Below, one piece after another: positions 4,899 to 5,611 of a stretch of DNA of 5,611 nt (position 1 is its first letter; each line of letters begins with the position of its first letter). The notes under the pieces are model-generated. The model had not been told where the DNA came from. It did not search any database and saw only the letters and a program-made list of their open reading frames with translations. This DNA comes from Pseudomonadota bacterium (GTDB taxonomy: Bacteria > Pseudomonadota > Alphaproteobacteria > Rhodospirillales > Magnetospirillaceae): the NCBI GenBank assembly GCA_023426365.1, contig JAFAAW010000148.1, positions 1 to 5,611 on the forward strand, read 5' to 3'. A program made the position numbers and the translations under genes.

Positions 4899-5291
4899 AT
4901 GGCCGACCTGACCCCCGAGCGCCCGCTGAGCAGCCTGTTCAGCGAGCTGACCCAGGAAACCGCCAGCCTGTTCCGCCAGGAAATCCGCCTTGCCCGCGCC
5001 GAGTTGACGGACAAGGCCCACCAGGCCGGGCGCGGCGCCGCCGAGATCGCCGCCGGCGCGGTGATCCTGCTGGTGGCGCTGGGCGCGCTGACGGCCGCCG
5101 CCATCCTGGGCCTGGCCCTGGTGGTGGAGCCGTGGCTGGCCGCGCTGATCGTCGGCGCCGTGCTGGTGCTGGTCGGCGGCATCGTGGTGGCCAGCGGGTT
5201 GTCCAACCTGCGCACCGGCAATCTGGCGCCGCACCGCACCATGGGCACGCTGCGTGACAACACCCGCTGGGCCAAGGAGCAATTGCGATGA
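4899..5291 (+). CDS. Phage holin-superfamily (YqjE/DUF1469-like) membrane protein
   Basis: This 130-residue protein has an amphipathic N-terminal helix (SLFSELTQETASLFRQEIRLARAEL, about 12-36, shown in pieces by SLFRQEIRLA) and then two hydrophobic helices (about 51-76 and 78-100) joined by a very short EPWL turn. A charged C-terminal tail (TLRDNTRWAKEQLR) follows. This layout is that of the holin_3_6/YqjE family, which is common on chromosomes next to YqjD-like and DUF3618 genes and is not by itself evidence of a prophage. Its molecular role is not established; a link to membrane stress is inference from the company it keeps. It begins one base after the stop of the YqjD-like gene with a GGGGAGG site, and its stop overlaps the next start (ATGA), so the three are very likely translated from one mRNA. 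Confidence 0.88.
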   Translation: MADLTPERPLSSLFSELTQETASLFRQEIRLARAELTDKAHQAGRGAAEIAAGAVILLVALGALTAAAILGLALVVEPWLAALIVGAVLVLVGGIVVASGLSNLRTGNLAPHRTMGTLRDNTRWAKEQLR

Positions 5292-5611
5292 CCGCCGAGG
5301 ACATCGAGCACGAGATCGCGCGGACCCGTGGCGAGATGGCCGACACCCTGACCGCCATCGAGCGCAAGCTTTCCCCCCAACAGATCATGGATCAGGCGGT
5401 GGACACCATGCGAGATTTCCTGTCGGATCGCTCCCGCGTCGCCGAAATGGTGCGCGACAACCCCATTCCCCTGGCGCTGGTGGGCCTGGGCCTGGGCTGG
5501 CTGGCGGTGACGGCGGCCACGTCGCGGCGGGCCGGCGCCAGTGCCCGCGCGGGGTCCTATGAGAGCATGGAAGGGGTGTGGCCCCCCCGGGGGGGCGGCC
5601 CCAACCCGGGG
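5288..5611 (+). CDS. DUF3618 family protein, 3' end cut by window
   Basis: 108 residues are visible with no stop before the window end. The N-terminus has the DUF3618 pattern IEHEIARTRGEMADTL.AIE.KLSP (6-30), a conserved helical signature. A linker follows, with DNPIPLALVGLGLGWLAVTA (58-77) supplying a single hydrophobic membrane helix and an Arg-rich stretch after it. DUF3618 proteins are small membrane-anchored proteins of unknown function, usually encoded with YqjD- and YqjE-like proteins. The ATG at 5288 overlaps the previous stop (ATGA) and has AAGGAG 8 bases upstream, so translational coupling is likely. The last 12 codons run through a C7G7 tract and read WPPRGGGPNPG; this end may be low-quality sequence, so the C-terminus seen here should not be trusted. 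Confidence 0.85.
   Translation, partial: MTAEDIEHEIARTRGEMADTLTAIERKLSPQQIMDQAVDTMRDFLSDRSRVAEMVRDNPIPLALVGLGLGWLAVTAATSRRAGASARAGSYESMEGVWPPRGGGPNPG
5582..5595. repeat. C7G7 palindromic homopolymer run at the window edge
   Basis: Seven C are followed by seven G, then more C/G-rich sequence up to the last base. It is a perfect palindrome and a known kind of problem site for sequencing and assembly. It lies inside the truncated DUF3618 gene. Confidence 0.7.

Noticed and set aside
4899..5291. Holin-family gene as evidence of a prophage
   Set aside because: No lysin, integrase or structural phage gene is nearby, and this holin superfamily is standard next to YqjD-like and DUF3618 genes on chromosomes.
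4331..5380. Minus-strand open frame opposite the YqjD-like operon
   Set aside because: Shadow frame; the plus strand holds three recognisable families with ribosome binding sites and tight spacing.

Overview
The window is high-GC DNA with strong third-position GC bias. It looks like chromosomal DNA from an alphaproteobacterium, most plausibly a Rhodospirillales/Magnetospirillum-type organism. The reasons are a soluble class I (c2/c550-like) cytochrome c, a nif-associated DUF683 small protein, a YqjD-like/holin-family/DUF3618 stress operon, and three intergenic sites that fit the alphaproteobacterial EcfG (general stress response) promoter pattern, GGAAC-N16/17-(C/T)GTT. The genus is inference only. 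No rRNA, tRNA, CRISPR, insertion sequence or phage module is visible, and no gene-free stretch exceeds 300 bases.

Left part (1-1991): the 3' portion of a Gly/Ala-rich low-complexity protein (+) converges, with a 2-base gap, on an exported DUF4142 protein (-). That gene is divergent from a small exported, SPOR-like two-cysteine protein (+). Next comes a 65-residue DUF683 (Rop-like, CCE_0567-type) protein (+), a family usually found inside nitrogenase gene clusters, although no nif gene is visible here.

Middle (2012-3733): on the minus strand lie a glutamate racemase (MurI) homologue, a terminator-like hairpin at its stop codon, and a GlsB/YeaQ/YmgE-type membrane protein with its own near-perfect EcfG promoter. 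The MurI homologue has an intact frame and good substrate-pocket motifs, but both catalytic cysteines are replaced (Asp77 and Ala194). Divergent from it is a cytochrome c gene with an EcfG-like site in its leader, followed after 33 bases by a DUF4383 four-helix membrane protein whose ribosome binding site lies in a strong hairpin.

Right part (4202-5611): a third EcfG-like site precedes a tight operon of a YqjD/ElaB-like tail-anchored protein, a holin-superfamily (YqjE-like) two-helix protein and a DUF3618 protein. The last is cut by the window end, next to a C7G7 run. Taken together, the stress-type membrane proteins and the cytochrome look like a local general-stress-response cluster. The two points most worth following up are the cysteine-less MurI homologue and this set of three promoter sites.
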